Shown here: positions 42,490 to 51,547 of the stretch, one piece after another
How the letters are laid out: each line of letters starts with the position of its first letter
Numbering within the stretch: the first letter of the stretch is position 1
From: Myxococcales bacterium
Lineage (GTDB): Bacteria; Myxococcota_A; Polyangia; Polyangiales; Houyiibacteriaceae
Length of the DNA stretch: 62,083 bases
NCBI GenBank assembly: GCA_029863605.1
Contig: JAOTVB010000021.1
Coordinates: 1-62,083 of the forward strand
Reading direction: 5' to 3'
Position numbers and translations under genes: made by a program
The notes under the pieces: model-generated
What the model was told of the DNA's origin: nothing
What the model saw: only the letters and a program-made list of their open reading frames with translations
Databases searched by the model: none

Positions 42490-43563
42490 TTAGCTTTCCG
42501 CCTGCTGCTTCATCAGCTCGGCCTGATGGTGGCTGCGCAAGGCAATCAGCATTTCTCCGACGTCGCCGTTCATCATTCGGTCGAGGTTGTGAAGGGTGAG
42601 CTGAATGCGATGGTCGGTCACTCGGTTCTGCGGGAAGTTGTAGGTGCGGATCTTTTCGGAGCGCTCGCCCGTCCCGACCATGCTCCTGCGTTCCGAGCTA
42701 ATCGCGCTTGCTTGCGCCTCACGCTCGAGGTCGAGGAGCTTGGCCGAAAGAATCTGCATTGCCTTGGCCTTGTTCTGATGCTGCGAGCGCTGCTGCTCTG
42801 AGCGCACCATGATGCCGGACGGCAAGTGCTTGATCTGCACGGCAGACATCGTTCGGTTGACGTGCTGACCTCCAGGTCCGCCGGCCGCAGTCGTGGATAT
42901 CTCGAGATCGTTCGGGTCGATCTTGACTTCGTCGATGTCGTCGACTTCTGGCATGACCGCCACTGTAGCTGTCGATGTGTGAATGCGACCCTGCGATTCG
43001 GTGGTTGGAATTCGCTGAACGCGGTGCACCCCGCCTTCGAAACGTAGTTTCGAATAAACATTGTCGCCAGAGACCTCGGCGATGACCTCCTTGATCCCTC
43101 CTGCCGACGCTTCGCTGATCGACGACACCTCGACCTTCCAACCTTGGGTTTCTGCGTAGCGCGAGTACATGCGAAAGAGATCGGCGGCAAAGAGCGCTGC
43201 CTCTTCTCCTCCTGTGCCGCTTCGAATCTCGAGGATCGTGTTGCGCTCGTCGTTCGGGTCCTTCGGAAGGAGCAACACGTTGATGCTCGCCTCCAGCTGT
43301 TCGCGTTCTTTTTCGAGGCCCGGAATCTCCTCCTCGGCGAGCTGGCGAAGATCGGGATCGGACAGCGCCTCCTTATGGCCAGCAATGTCTGCGACGACCT
43401 CACAGTATCTCGTCCACACCTCGACGACCTTCTGCAGGTCGGCACGCTCCTTGTTGAGCTGCGTATACCTGTTCGCGTCCGAGGCGACATTGGGCTGGCA
43501 AAGCAGCTCCTCGATCTCGCGATAGCGAGCCGTCAGCGACTCGAGCTTGTCTTCGGGAAGCAT
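42490..43563 (-). CDS. prfA: Peptide chain release factor 1
   Basis: A 357-residue class I release factor that reads UAA and UAG. The catalytic GGQ is in GGPGGQHVN, and the codon-recognition region reads IPTTESQGRIHTS, fitting the PxT signature of RF1 rather than the SPF of RF2. EIRSGTGGEEAALFA and RTYNFPQNRVTDHRI are family signatures. It is 3 bp from the DUF1385 gene and about 1.1 kb from rpmE, a neighbourhood common in bacteria. Confidence 0.95.
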   Translation of the reverse strand: MLPEDKLESLTARYREIEELLCQPNVASDANRYTQLNKERADLQKVVEVWTRYCEVVADIAGHKEALSDPDLRQLAEEEIPGLEKEREQLEASINVLLLPKDPNDERNTILEIRSGTGGEEAALFAADLFRMYSRYAETQGWKVEVSSISEASAGGIKEVIAEVSGDNVYSKLRFEGGVHRVQRIPTTESQGRIHTSTATVAVMPEVDDIDEVKIDPNDLEISTTAAGGPGGQHVNRTMSAVQIKHLPSGIMVRSEQQRSQHQNKAKAMQILSAKLLDLEREAQASAISSERRSMVGTGERSEKIRTYNFPQNRVTDHRIQLTLHNLDRMMNGDVGEMLIALRSHHQAELMKQQAES

Positions 43564-43566
43564 CGT

Positions 43567-44589
43567 TTAGGCCGCGCGGGACGCACTGAGCGAGCCGTCG
43601 CCGGTCAATACTTCCCTGAAGCGATCGAAACTCGCAAAAACAATGGGATCATCTCCGCTCGGCGCCGCGTCTCGAATGCGATCTCGCCACGCAGCCGCCT
43701 CCATCGCGGCGATGGCGATTTCGACTTGATCGTCCTCCGGCTCGCGGGTCGTGATCTTCTGAAACAAGAAGCCCGGATAGAGAAACGCACGCCTCCAGCC
43801 CGTGGTACAAAAGCGCGCGCTCAACCGTTGAAGCTCGTAGGACACCGCCGCAATGAGTGGAAGAAGGGCGATACGTATCACGAGGAGCGCCGCCTGACCG
43901 AGCCACCCCTTCACATCTGGCATCAAGAGCGGAGCAGCGAGCGAACCTAGGATGATCGAAACGACGATCACCACGACCAAGAAGGTGGTGCCGCATCGTG
44001 GGTGAAGTGTGCTCTGTAGCTGTACGTTCTCTACGGTGAGCGAAAGATTCTTCTCGTAGGCGTGAATCGTCTTGTGCTCGGCGCCGTGGTACTGAAAGAG
44101 CCTTCGCACATCGGGGATTCGGCTGATCGCAAAGAGATAGCCGACGAAGATCAAGAGCTTGAAGCCGCCAATCAGCACGTGAAAGCTGGTGTCGGTGAGG
44201 CCGAGGTCCCATCCTGCGCCCTTGGCGGTCCAGCTCGCCAAGGCCTGGGGAAGCGCAATGAACAGCCCAAGTGCGAGCGCCGTCGAAATCGCCACCGCCA
44301 TCTTCCCTGAGTCACCCTGTTTGGCGAGCTCCTCTTCGGTCATTTGCTGCTCCGCGGAGAACTGAAGCGCCGAAAAGCCCATGGTCAACGACTCGACCAG
44401 CATCGCAACGCCCCGAAAACCGGGGAGCTTCCAAAGTTTCTTCGACCAACTGGAACGAAACGGGCCTTCGCGAACCGCGATCGTGCCATCGGGTCGGCGC
44501 ACGGCGACGGTCAAGCATGCCGGCGCGCGCATCATCACGCCTTCGATGACTGCCTGTCCACCGATGTAGGGCTGGGCCATGGTGGCCAT
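43567..44589 (-). CDS. DUF1385 family membrane protein
   Basis: About 340 residues. The N-terminal signature YIGGQAVIEGVMMR and the central YHGAEHKTIHAYE, THPRCGTTFL-like (LHPRCGTTFLVVVI) motif are those of the DUF1385 family, whose members contain a conserved metal-type His/Glu set and several membrane segments (LFIALPQALASW, LIGGFKLLIFVGYLFAI, FLVVVIVVSIILGSL, LLVIRIALLPLIAAV). Function is not established. It lies between prfA and rpmE, as commonly found in bacteria. Confidence 0.85.
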   Translation of the reverse strand: MATMAQPYIGGQAVIEGVMMRAPACLTVAVRRPDGTIAVREGPFRSSWSKKLWKLPGFRGVAMLVESLTMGFSALQFSAEQQMTEEELAKQGDSGKMAVAISTALALGLFIALPQALASWTAKGAGWDLGLTDTSFHVLIGGFKLLIFVGYLFAISRIPDVRRLFQYHGAEHKTIHAYEKNLSLTVENVQLQSTLHPRCGTTFLVVVIVVSIILGSLAAPLLMPDVKGWLGQAALLVIRIALLPLIAAVSYELQRLSARFCTTGWRRAFLYPGFLFQKITTREPEDDQVEIAIAAMEAAAWRDRIRDAAPSGDDPIVFASFDRFREVLTGDGSLSASRAA

Positions 44590-44616
44590 TATTAAGCCCT
44601 TGTGGGGCACGGCCGC

Positions 44617-44865
44617 CTAGCTGTCGGCAGAGGCGTCTGGCGTCGCCTCGGCCTTCTTGCCCTTGCCCGACTTTCCGTACTTCTTGCGGAAGCGCTCGAC
44701 TCGACCCGCCGTGTCGACCAGCTTCTGCTTGCCGGTGTAGAAGGGGTGGCAAGCCGAGCAGATATCCACCTGTTCGATGTGCTTCGTCGAACGGGTCTCG
44801 AACGAGTTCCCGCAGGCGCAGTGCACCGTGATTGTGTTGTATTCAGGATGAATGTCAGGTTTCAT
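44617..44865 (-). CDS. rpmE: Ribosomal protein bL31
   Basis: An 82-residue protein of the large subunit. It is the zinc-binding type, with VHCACGN (CxC) and [17 protein letters not shown] (CxxC). A Lys-rich tail ([10 protein letters not shown]) extends beyond the family's usual end. It lies 27 bp before the DUF1385 start on the same strand. The 262-bp gap to the divergent phosphatase gene at 45128 shows no recognisable motif or RNA. Confidence 0.93.
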   Translation of the reverse strand: MKPDIHPEYNTITVHCACGNSFETRSTKHIEQVDICSACHPFYTGKQKLVDTAGRVERFRKKYGKSGKGKKAEATPDASADS

Positions 44866-45127
44866 GCTCTTGTGCTCCCTCGCTGAACGAGGACCGCGGT
44901 ATGTAGCCTAGGAGGCTGGGCTGAGCAAATCATCGGGCCAACACGTGCCAAACGCAACGGCGACTCCAGAATTACCCTCTAATATCAACTGGATCGCGAC
45001 TGTACGCAGATCGGGCTAGACCCATTTCTAACAGTACCAACCTGTCCGTACCGACTCAGCGATCGCGAACGCCGTGCAAGACACTGGAACTTAGCGGGAA
45101 GCGGCCCGTCAAGTTAGGTTTCGATCG

Positions 45128-46786
45128 ATGCCTAGAATCTTCATCGTGCTGCTCGCCGCAGCTTCGGTCGGCCTTTCTGGATGCTCGGCTAGAACGCCCC
45201 ACGCGCGGCCTACGGTAGAACAAGTCGAGTCCCCCACGGTCCCCCCCCCTGCAAAGGCCGAGGTGGCACCGAAGCTCGTCGTGCTGATCATCGTGGATCA
45301 ACTCGCCACGTGGGTGTTGGACGCATATCTGCCGATCCTTCCCTCGGACAGTGTGCTCCGTCGCGCGTACGACACGGGCGCATACCACTCGGCCGCCTTC
45401 CCGTACGCCACAACGCAGACGGCACCGGGCCACGCCTCTCTCACCACGGGCGTGACGCCTGCAGTGCACGGCATCATCGCCAACGCGATCTTCGACCCCG
45501 AGCATGGACCGCTGAAGACGGTCGATGACCGCACGCACGCCGTAATTGGAAATCCAGAACGGTTCGTGAGCCCTACCAACTTGCGAGCCCCGACAGTCGC
45601 CGACGCACTCTATGAACACAGTGGTGGCAAGGCGCGAATCGTGGGTATCTCGATGAAGGGTCGTTCAGCGGTTCTTCCTGTCGGCCAAAAACCCAATGCT
45701 GCGGTGTTCTACGATTCGAAAGCGCGGGCGATGACCACATCGACGTTCTACGCGCCAAACGGCAGACTCCCCGACTGGTTACGGGCTTTCGTCGAAGCCA
45801 ATCCGGTCGAGCCCCTGCTTCAAGTCTGGGAGCCCGAGAACCCGACTTGGCTCGAGGCACACTTTGGACCAGACGCCGGGCTCGGTGAAATCTATCCAAG
45901 CTTTCCCCACGATCCGCGCGCGGCACCCGACCCCTGGTATGCGTTCGCATTCATACCGGAGTCGACCGAATACCTGATCGCCGCAGCTTTCGCCGCCGTC
46001 AAAGCTGAAGACATGGGCATGGACGACGTGCCCGATCTTCTCGTGCTCGGCATTTCGGGAACCGACATCGTTGGACATATTTGGGGACCTAGGTCCTGGG
46101 AGTATGCAGACAATCTACTTCGAACCGATCGAGCGTTGGGGCGGCTCGTGAGGATATTGGAGGCGCGAGGCCCCGTGGCATTCGTGCTGACCGCGGACCA
46201 CGGCATCGCCCGCATGCCCGAGCGGGTGCTGGCCCATGGTGGCAAGGCGGGGCGAATCAAGGATACCGAGGTGACGATGCACGCGGAACGCGCCGCCGAC
46301 GCGGCGCTTGGCGAAGGCGACTGGATCGCTGCCTACGTTGCGCCTTTGATCACTTACACCCAATTAGGCAAACAACGCCGCAAGGAGCTCGACAAGGCTC
46401 TCGTCAAAGCGATGCCAAGACTCGAGGGCGTCAAAGCGGTCTACGGCGCGCACGCTGGCGCAAAGCTGCGGGCGAGCAGCCGCGCCATCGAACGACTGGT
46501 GGGTGAATCGCTGCCAAACGATCCGCCAGGAGATCTGTATTTGGTCATGAAGGAGGGCTGGTTCGACGCTCTCTCCGAAAAAGGGGGGACCAACCACGGC
46601 TCACCGTGGGCGTATGATCGACAAATACCGGTCCTGATGTGGGGCGCAGGGATCGAACGCCGAACGAGTAAGAAAGTGCACAGCGTGCTTCAGGTCGCTA
46701 CGAGCCTCAGTCGTCTGCTCGACATCCCGACGCCGACGCTCGCGCCCCGGACCCCACTTCCGGGTGTCATGCGGCTGCACGATTGA
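45128..46786 (+). CDS. PafA-like alkaline phosphatase/phosphodiesterase lipoprotein
   Basis: A 552-residue protein with lipobox VGLSGC. The alkaline phosphatase superfamily fold is shown by LVVLIIVDQLATWVLD (metal Asp), AAFPYATTQTAPGHASLTTG (nucleophile Thr in the ATTxTAPGH region), LLVLGISGTDIVGHIWGP and VLTADHGIARMPE (metal Asp/His), and NHGSPWAYDRQIPVLMWGAG. This fits PafA-type phosphate-insensitive phosphatases or phosphodiesterases in the periplasm. It may help obtain phosphate. The product is probably lipid-anchored. Confidence 0.87.
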   Translation: MPRIFIVLLAAASVGLSGCSARTPHARPTVEQVESPTVPPPAKAEVAPKLVVLIIVDQLATWVLDAYLPILPSDSVLRRAYDTGAYHSAAFPYATTQTAPGHASLTTGVTPAVHGIIANAIFDPEHGPLKTVDDRTHAVIGNPERFVSPTNLRAPTVADALYEHSGGKARIVGISMKGRSAVLPVGQKPNAAVFYDSKARAMTTSTFYAPNGRLPDWLRAFVEANPVEPLLQVWEPENPTWLEAHFGPDAGLGEIYPSFPHDPRAAPDPWYAFAFIPESTEYLIAAAFAAVKAEDMGMDDVPDLLVLGISGTDIVGHIWGPRSWEYADNLLRTDRALGRLVRILEARGPVAFVLTADHGIARMPERVLAHGGKAGRIKDTEVTMHAERAADAALGEGDWIAAYVAPLITYTQLGKQRRKELDKALVKAMPRLEGVKAVYGAHAGAKLRASSRAIERLVGESLPNDPPGDLYLVMKEGWFDALSEKGGTNHGSPWAYDRQIPVLMWGAGIERRTSKKVHSVLQVATSLSRLLDIPTPTLAPRTPLPGVMRLHD

Positions 46787-46799
46787 GTATGCTCCCCGC

Positions 46800-47063
46800 A
46801 TGAAACTCGTCATTGCGCTGGGGAAAGTGATCGCCCTGACCGGTTGGGCTTGGGGACTCCTGTCGTTGCTAACCCCCACGATGGTGCCCGCGCCCGAGAT
46901 CGGTCGTATGGTCCTTCTCGGTCTGCTCGCCGTGCACGTTGCAGAGACCATTGCATTCGCAAAGAACCTCGCCTCGGAAACCGGGAAGCCGGTCGTGTGG
47001 CACGCACGGCAGATCATGATTTTCGGCTACTTTCACGTCATGGGCGTACGCTACAATAGCTGA
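46800..47063 (+). CDS. Small membrane protein, DUF1145-like
   Basis: An 87-residue protein starting at ATG 46800 (MKLVIALGKVIALTGWAWGLLSLL). Two hydrophobic segments (residues 3-20 and about 33-50) flank a short loop, and a third (IMIFGYFHVMGV) is near the end. Similar small two- or three-span proteins are labelled DUF1145. It ends 3 bp before the acylphosphatase, so they are in one transcript. No function is known. Confidence 0.65.
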   Translation: MKLVIALGKVIALTGWAWGLLSLLTPTMVPAPEIGRMVLLGLLAVHVAETIAFAKNLASETGKPVVWHARQIMIFGYFHVMGVRYNS

Positions 47064-47066
47064 GCC

Positions 47067-47345
47067 ATGGGTCAGAAACGAATCCATCTCGTCGTCCGCG
47101 GCCGCGTGCAAGGTGTGTACTTTCGTGCAACTGCACAGCGCGAGGCCCGGCAACACGGCCTGAGCGGGTGGGTCAAGAATCGCCCTGACGGCTCCGTGGA
47201 GATCGTCGCCGAAGGGGAAGAAGACGACGTGAAAGACTTCCTCGTATGGTCGCAGAAGGGCCCATCGACCGCGCGCGTAGACGACGTCGATGTGCGGTGG
47301 CGGAGCTACACCGGCGAGTACACCGACTTTCGGATAACGCGGTGA
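47067..47345 (+). CDS. acyP: Acylphosphatase
   Basis: A 92-residue enzyme that hydrolyses carboxyl-phosphate bonds. The signature GRVQGVYFR (Arg and the phosphate-binding loop) is complete, with GLSGWVKNRPDGSVEIVAEG (catalytic Asn in VKN). The length is normal. The stop lies 3 bp from the convergent arfB stop. Confidence 0.93.
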   Translation: MGQKRIHLVVRGRVQGVYFRATAQREARQHGLSGWVKNRPDGSVEIVAEGEEDDVKDFLVWSQKGPSTARVDDVDVRWRSYTGEYTDFRITR

Positions 47346-47348
47346 GCG

Positions 47349-47798
47349 CTAATCGTGGTCCTGGCTGACCCTCGCCCGTGACCTCTTTCGCTGGCTCCTT
47401 TGTCGCTTGTCCTCGAGGCGGCGCCTTTTCGCCGCCCGCGTAGGCTTGGTAGCGACGCGACGCTTGGGGGTTGGTAGCGCTTTGAGGATCAAGCGACGTA
47501 GCCCCTCGCGAGCCCGCGCGAGATTCTGCCGCTGTGAACGCTCGACTTGGGCGGATACGAGCACCCCGCCCGCAGCGTCCAGGCGTCGGCCGGCAAGCTT
47601 TCGCAATCGGCTCTTCTGGGCTCTGCTCAAGGCATCCGTTCCGCGAAGATCGAACCGGAGGGTCACTTTGGTCGCGACTTTGTTGACGTTCTGCCCGCCC
47701 GGCCCCGAAGACCGGCTCGCACTCCAGGACAAATCGGACCCGGGGATCGTCACGCGCTCATCGACTACGAGGTCCTTGTTGTCTCGCGCAGCGGCCAT
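47349..47798 (-). CDS. arfB: Peptidyl-tRNA hydrolase ArfB (ribosome rescue)
   Basis: A 149-residue protein that frees stalled ribosomes. The catalytic GGQ is in SSGPGGQNVNKVATKVTLRFDL, and the basic C-terminal tail (RRVATKPTRAAKRRRLEDKRQRSQRKRSRAR) is the part that enters the empty mRNA channel. It is a single-domain ICT1/ArfB type, not a full release factor. It is divergent from the oxygenase-like gene (116-bp gap with no recognisable motif). Confidence 0.9.
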   Translation of the reverse strand: MAAARDNKDLVVDERVTIPGSDLSWSASRSSGPGGQNVNKVATKVTLRFDLRGTDALSRAQKSRLRKLAGRRLDAAGGVLVSAQVERSQRQNLARAREGLRRLILKALPTPKRRVATKPTRAAKRRRLEDKRQRSQRKRSRARVSQDHD

Positions 47799-47914
47799 GA
47801 CACGATAATAATGTCAACCGTTCGACCCGAACAGCAAACCGCTCAGGGTGGGCGGCATACCGTTCGCAGACTTTCTCGGCGCGTCGGCGCCGTCCAATCT
47901 AAGCTCGCCGGGAG

Positions 47915-48793
47915 ATGGGTGTCGGGCAAGGCTCGCAGATTGTATCGCGATTTCCGACCCTACCACTGGGGTGGTACGCAGTCGCAGAGTCGCGCGAGCT
48001 CGGTCCCGGACAGCACCTGTCGCGCATTTACTTCGGCAACAAGCTTCGTTTCTACCGACGGAAGTCGGGCGACCTTCGAGTCACGACACCTGCCAGCCTC
48101 AAGAAGTGGCTCGTCCGCGAACACAATGGGCTCATCTTTGCCTGGTATCACCCTGACGGAACCGCGCCGGAGTGGGATATTCCGGTATTGCCGACGAACG
48201 GATGGACCGACTTCCGGTTTCGCGGAATGAAGGTCGAGAGCCATCCGCAGGAGACCAGCGAGAACAGTGTCGACATCGGCCACTTCGTGCAGGTGCATGG
48301 CTTCGGAGACGCCTGGTACGAACGCGACCTGGACATCCGTCGCCATCTGCTGAAGGGCGCCTATGGCATCGATTACATGGTCTTCGGAAAGCTCAGTTTC
48401 GTCGCGAAGTTCGAGGTAGAGGTCCATGGCCTAGGGTACTCGCTCGTCAGGATCCACCTCCCCCGCTTCGACATGGACATCCACACGCTCATCTTGTCGA
48501 CCCCGATCGATGAGGAGCACGTCCACCTCCGAATGGGCATGTCGATCAAGAACTGGGGTGCCCCAGTCTTGCCGCTTCTGATTCGTGAGATCGCCTCGAT
48601 CCGCCTGGCTTACGAAGTCGCCCAAGACGCCCCGATCTGGGCCGCCAAACGCTACGTCGAAAAGCCGCTCTTAGCCGAAGGCGACGGCCCAATCGCCGAG
48701 TACCGACGCTACTGCAAGCAGTTCTACGCTCCATTGGAAGGTGTCGTCGAGCAGGAGCTGGCGCGAGAGCAGGCGCAGACAAGCGCGGCGTAG
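47915..48793 (+). CDS. Rieske-type oxygenase lacking the Rieske domain
   Basis: A 292-residue protein related to KshA/cholesterol-7-desaturase-like oxygenases. The first 55 residues ([43 protein letters not shown]) match the start of a Rieske oxygenase. The sequence then jumps to [23 protein letters not shown], so the 50-60 residues that should hold CxH and CxxH are absent (junction near residues 55-60). The catalytic mononuclear iron motif is kept: [14 protein letters not shown] with His123 and His128. It is either a pseudogene-like remnant or a protein that needs a Rieske partner in trans. Confidence 0.75.
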   Translation: MGVGQGSQIVSRFPTLPLGWYAVAESRELGPGQHLSRIYFGNKLRFYRRKSGDLRVTTPASLKKWLVREHNGLIFAWYHPDGTAPEWDIPVLPTNGWTDFRFRGMKVESHPQETSENSVDIGHFVQVHGFGDAWYERDLDIRRHLLKGAYGIDYMVFGKLSFVAKFEVEVHGLGYSLVRIHLPRFDMDIHTLILSTPIDEEHVHLRMGMSIKNWGAPVLPLLIREIASIRLAYEVAQDAPIWAAKRYVEKPLLAEGDGPIAEYRRYCKQFYAPLEGVVEQELAREQAQTSAA

Positions 48794-48854
48794 CCAGACG
48801 ACGATTTCGGCCAGCCCGAAGTCTCGGCAGTCATAGAACCCGTCATGGCCGACG

Positions 48855-48906
48855 AAGCCTCTATCGGTGGCGGCGCGGCGCGGGTCACCGGTGGACGCAG
48901 AGGCTT
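48855..48906. terminator. Bidirectional hairpin between convergent gene ends
   Basis: AAGCCTCT (48855-48862) and AGAGGCTT (48899-48906) are a perfect 8-bp inverted repeat; inside it, CGGTG (48865-48869) can pair with CACCG (48886-48890). It sits in the 116-bp gap between the oxygenase-like stop and the rplQ stop. A T-run is absent, so it is only a candidate terminator for the ribosomal block. Confidence 0.4.
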
Positions 48907-48909
48907 GTG

Positions 48910-49386
48910 CTACGACAGGAATTCGATCAGCGACATCGGGGCGTTGTCGCCGCGGCGATGGTTGACCTTGATGATCCGGGTGTAGCCGCCGCCTTTGTCG
49001 TTCTTTGCGCGCTCGACGTAACGCGGCGCGATGTCGTTGAAAAGCTTGTGGATGAGATCTACTTCCTCGACGGTACCGTCGGGATTGGTCTTCGCGAGCT
49101 GCCTTGGAAGGAAGCGGGCGACCTGCCGGCGCGCGTGGAGGCGTCGTGCGAGGATGCGCTGACGCTCCCCTTCGTCTTTCACCTTTGCCACGTCGACCGT
49201 CAGGTCATCGCCGAGCCGGAGGGCCTTGGTAACAAGCCGCTCGGCGATTCGGCGGAGCTCCTTCGCCTTCGCATCGGTCGTCTTGATCTGTTCGTGCAGA
49301 ACGAGATTTCCGGCCATGTTACGGAACATAGCCCGCCGATGGCTGGTGTTGCGTCCGAACTTCCTGCCTGCCTTTTGATGCCTCAT
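48910..49386 (-). CDS. rplQ: Ribosomal protein bL17
   Basis: A 158-residue protein of the large subunit. [45 protein letters not shown] is the classical start, longer at the C-terminus than many bL17 proteins (about 120-130 residues). It is the last gene of the block, 23 bp after rpoA. Confidence 0.95.
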   Translation of the reverse strand: MRHQKAGRKFGRNTSHRRAMFRNMAGNLVLHEQIKTTDAKAKELRRIAERLVTKALRLGDDLTVDVAKVKDEGERQRILARRLHARRQVARFLPRQLAKTNPDGTVEEVDLIHKLFNDIAPRYVERAKNDKGGGYTRIIKVNHRRGDNAPMSLIEFLS

Positions 49387-49409
49387 GACGACCTACCCGC
49401 GACCTATCG

Positions 49410-50432
49410 TTACTGGCTGGCCTGTTGGGTTCTCCAGCGCTCGAGCATCTGCGACCAGTTGTCGATCTGCATACCGAGCGAAAGCCCCATGTCAGCCAGG
49501 ATTTCCTTGATTTCCTTGAGCGACTTACGCCCAAAGTTCTTCGTCTTGAGCATCTCGCCTTCGCTCTTCTGCACGAGCTCGCCGATCAGCTTGATGTTGG
49601 CGTTCTGTAGACAATTGGCAGACCGAACCGAGAGCTCGAGCTCATCGACCGAGCGGAACAAGTTCTCGTTGAGCGGCTCCTCGCTGCTCTCCTCTTCGAC
49701 CGGCTCGTCGTGCTCCTCGAAGTTGATGAAGATCGTGAGTTGGTCCTTGAGGATCTTTGCAGCGTACGCGACTGCGTCGGCGGGCTTCACCGCTCCGTTG
49801 GTCCAGACCTCGAGGGTGAGCTTGTCGTAGTCGGTGATCTGACCGACACGAGCATTGGTGACCGCGTAGTTGACCTTGCGAATCGGCGAGAAGAGCGAAT
49901 CGATTGCGATTGTACCGATAGGAATTCCAGCCGTCTTGTTGCGGTCGGCGGGCACGTAGCCGTGGCCCACGTTGATGGTGAGCTCGGCAGCAAAGCGGCC
50001 ATCCTTGGATAGGGTGCAGATCTTGTGGTCTGGATTGAGGATCTCGATTTGATCGCTGATCTGGATGTCGCCGGCGGTCACCACACCAGGTCCTTCCTTC
50101 TCGATCCGCACGTTCTGGGTACGCGCCGTGTGGGATCGGACGACGACTTCCTTGAAGTTGAGAACCATCTCCGTGATGTCCTCGACGACGTCCGGAACCG
50201 ACGTGAACTCGTGAAGCGCGCCGTCGATCTTCACGGCGGTAATCGCGGCACCCTGAAGCGAGGAAAGAAGCACCCGGCGAAGCGAGTTGCCGAGCGTGAT
50301 GCCGAAACCGCGCTCGAGTGGCTCGACCACGAATTTACCATACGTATCACGCAAGCTTTCCTGATCGACCGGGACATTCCTCGGCCGGATGAGTTCTCGC
50401 CAGTTACGTGCAACCAGATTTGGGCTCGTCAT
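49410..50432 (-). CDS. rpoA: RNA polymerase alpha subunit
   Basis: A 340-residue subunit. The N-terminal dimerisation domain shows [30 protein letters not shown]; the C-terminal DNA-contact domain shows [30 protein letters not shown] and [24 protein letters not shown] short acidic linker ([15 protein letters not shown]) joins them. It starts directly after rpsK with an 18-bp gap; the gene usually found between them, rpsD, is not here. Confidence 0.96.
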   Translation of the reverse strand: MTSPNLVARNWRELIRPRNVPVDQESLRDTYGKFVVEPLERGFGITLGNSLRRVLLSSLQGAAITAVKIDGALHEFTSVPDVVEDITEMVLNFKEVVVRSHTARTQNVRIEKEGPGVVTAGDIQISDQIEILNPDHKICTLSKDGRFAAELTINVGHGYVPADRNKTAGIPIGTIAIDSLFSPIRKVNYAVTNARVGQITDYDKLTLEVWTNGAVKPADAVAYAAKILKDQLTIFINFEEHDEPVEEESSEEPLNENLFRSVDELELSVRSANCLQNANIKLIGELVQKSEGEMLKTKNFGRKSLKEIKEILADMGLSLGMQIDNWSQMLERWRTQQASQ

Positions 50433-50450
50433 TCGTTGCCTCCGCAGCCT

Positions 50451-50846
50451 TTAGACGCGCCGCCGCTTGGGCGGGCGGCAGCCATTGTGTGGGATCGGTG
50501 TGACGTCGCGCAGCAGGGTCACCCGCATGCCGACATTCTGAAATGCGCGCAGTGCCGATTCACGGCCTGAGCCAGGACCTTTGACGAAGATCGCGACGGT
50601 CTTCATGCCCGCGTCTTGTGCTTTGCGAGCTGCATCTTCGGCCGCGAGCTGAGCGGCGAATGGTGTGCTCTTCCGCGAGCCCTTGAAGCCACGCGCACCG
50701 GCGGACGACCACGAAACCACCTCACCCTGGAGGTCCGTGATAGTCACGATGGTGTTGTTGAAGGTGGACTGGATGTGCGCAATGCCGCTCGTCACGACCT
50801 TCTTCGTCTTCCGCTTCTTGCCCTTGGTCGTTTTTGCTTTCGCCAT
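50451..50846 (-). CDS. rpsK: Ribosomal protein uS11
   Basis: A 131-residue protein of the small subunit. The start [21 protein letters not shown] at 50846 follows the uS13 stop by 1 bp; the longer frame upstream is inside rps[42 protein letters not shown] and the C-terminal [14 protein letters not shown] are the family marks. Confidence 0.95.
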   Translation of the reverse strand: MAKAKTTKGKKRKTKKVVTSGIAHIQSTFNNTIVTITDLQGEVVSWSSAGARGFKGSRKSTPFAAQLAAEDAARKAQDAGMKTVAIFVKGPGSGRESALRAFQNVGMRVTLLRDVTPIPHNGCRPPKRRRV

Positions 50847-50847
50847 T

Positions 50848-51219
50848 CTAAGATCGCTTTCTGGCCATGGCACCGCGCTTCGGACCCTTGCGCGTGCGGG
50901 CATTGGTGTGGGTGCGCTGGCCGCGGCAGGGCAAGCCACGCCGATGACGGAGCCCACGATAGCAACCGAGGTCCATAAGCCGCTTGATGTGCATGTTTAC
51001 CTCGCGGCGAAGGTCGCCTTCGACCTTGTAATTCTGGTCGATGCACTCGCGGATCGCCTTGACGTCGTTCTCGTCTAAGTCGTCAGCGCGCTTGCTCTCC
51101 GGAATCCCGGCCTTCTCACAAATGTGCTTCGCGTGATGCGGGCCGATCCCGTAGATGTATTGCAGCGCAATCACCGTGTGTTTCCGACCTGGGAGGTCGA
51201 CGCCTGCGATACGTGCCAT
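50848..51219 (-). CDS. rpsM: Ribosomal protein uS13
   Basis: A 123-residue protein. [26 protein letters not shown] is the usual start, and [25 protein letters not shown] the basic C-terminal region that contacts tRNA. The gene lies 5 bp after rpmJ. Confidence 0.95.
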   Translation of the reverse strand: MARIAGVDLPGRKHTVIALQYIYGIGPHHAKHICEKAGIPESKRADDLDENDVKAIRECIDQNYKVEGDLRREVNMHIKRLMDLGCYRGLRHRRGLPCRGQRTHTNARTRKGPKRGAMARKRS

Positions 51220-51224
51220 GCTGG

Positions 51225-51338
51225 TTATCCTTGCCGTTGCTTGTGGCGGGGGTTTTCACACAAGACGCGCACGACGCCCTTTCGGCGCACGATCTTGCAT
51301 TTCTCGCAAATCTTTCTGACGCTTGGTCGAACCTTCAT
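51225..51338 (-). CDS. rpmJ: Ribosomal protein bL36
   Basis: A 37-residue protein, identified by reading the minus strand between infA and rps[21 protein letters not shown], then [17 protein letters not shown]. The zinc ligands are the two Cys of ICEKC, the Cys of VLC and the His of RHK, so this is the zinc-binding form. The start overlaps the infA stop by 4 bp (ATGA). Confidence 0.95.
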   Translation of the reverse strand: MKVRPSVRKICEKCKIVRRKGVVRVLCENPRHKQRQG

Positions 51339-51547
51339 GTAAGCCTCTCTTTGATTCGTCCTCTCGTCGGATCGTAAGGGGATAGCTCGACCAACACACC
51401 GTCCCCGGGTATGAGCTTCACCGTGACCTGCCTGGCCTTCGAGGCGAGCGACGCGGTGATCCCTACACCATCGTCAAGCCTCACTCGGTAAAGCGCCCTC
51501 GGTAACACCGCTTCGATGACACCTCGGGTCGTGTTGGCTCCAGTCAT
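51335..51547 (-). CDS. infA: Translation initiation factor IF-1
   Basis: A 70-residue OB-fold protein that occupies the ribosomal A site during initiation. [32 protein letters not shown] and [22 protein letters not shown] are diagnostic. The N-terminus differs from the usual MAKED start (MTGANTTRG). It overlaps adk upstream and rpmJ downstream by 4 bp each, so the three are translationally coupled. Confidence 0.92.
   Translation of the reverse strand: MTGANTTRGVIEAVLPRALYRVRLDDGVGITASLASKARQVTVKLIPGDGVLVELSPYDPTRGRIKERLT

Noticed and set aside
44866..45127. Small RNA or tRNA in the gap before the PafA-like gene
   Set aside because: No cloverleaf, terminator or promoter pattern could be found in the 262 bases.
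46800..47345. Operon of acylphosphatase with PafA-like phosphatase as a phosphate system
   Set aside because: The genes are close and on one strand, but acylphosphatase has no clear link to phosphate uptake and no Pho box was seen.
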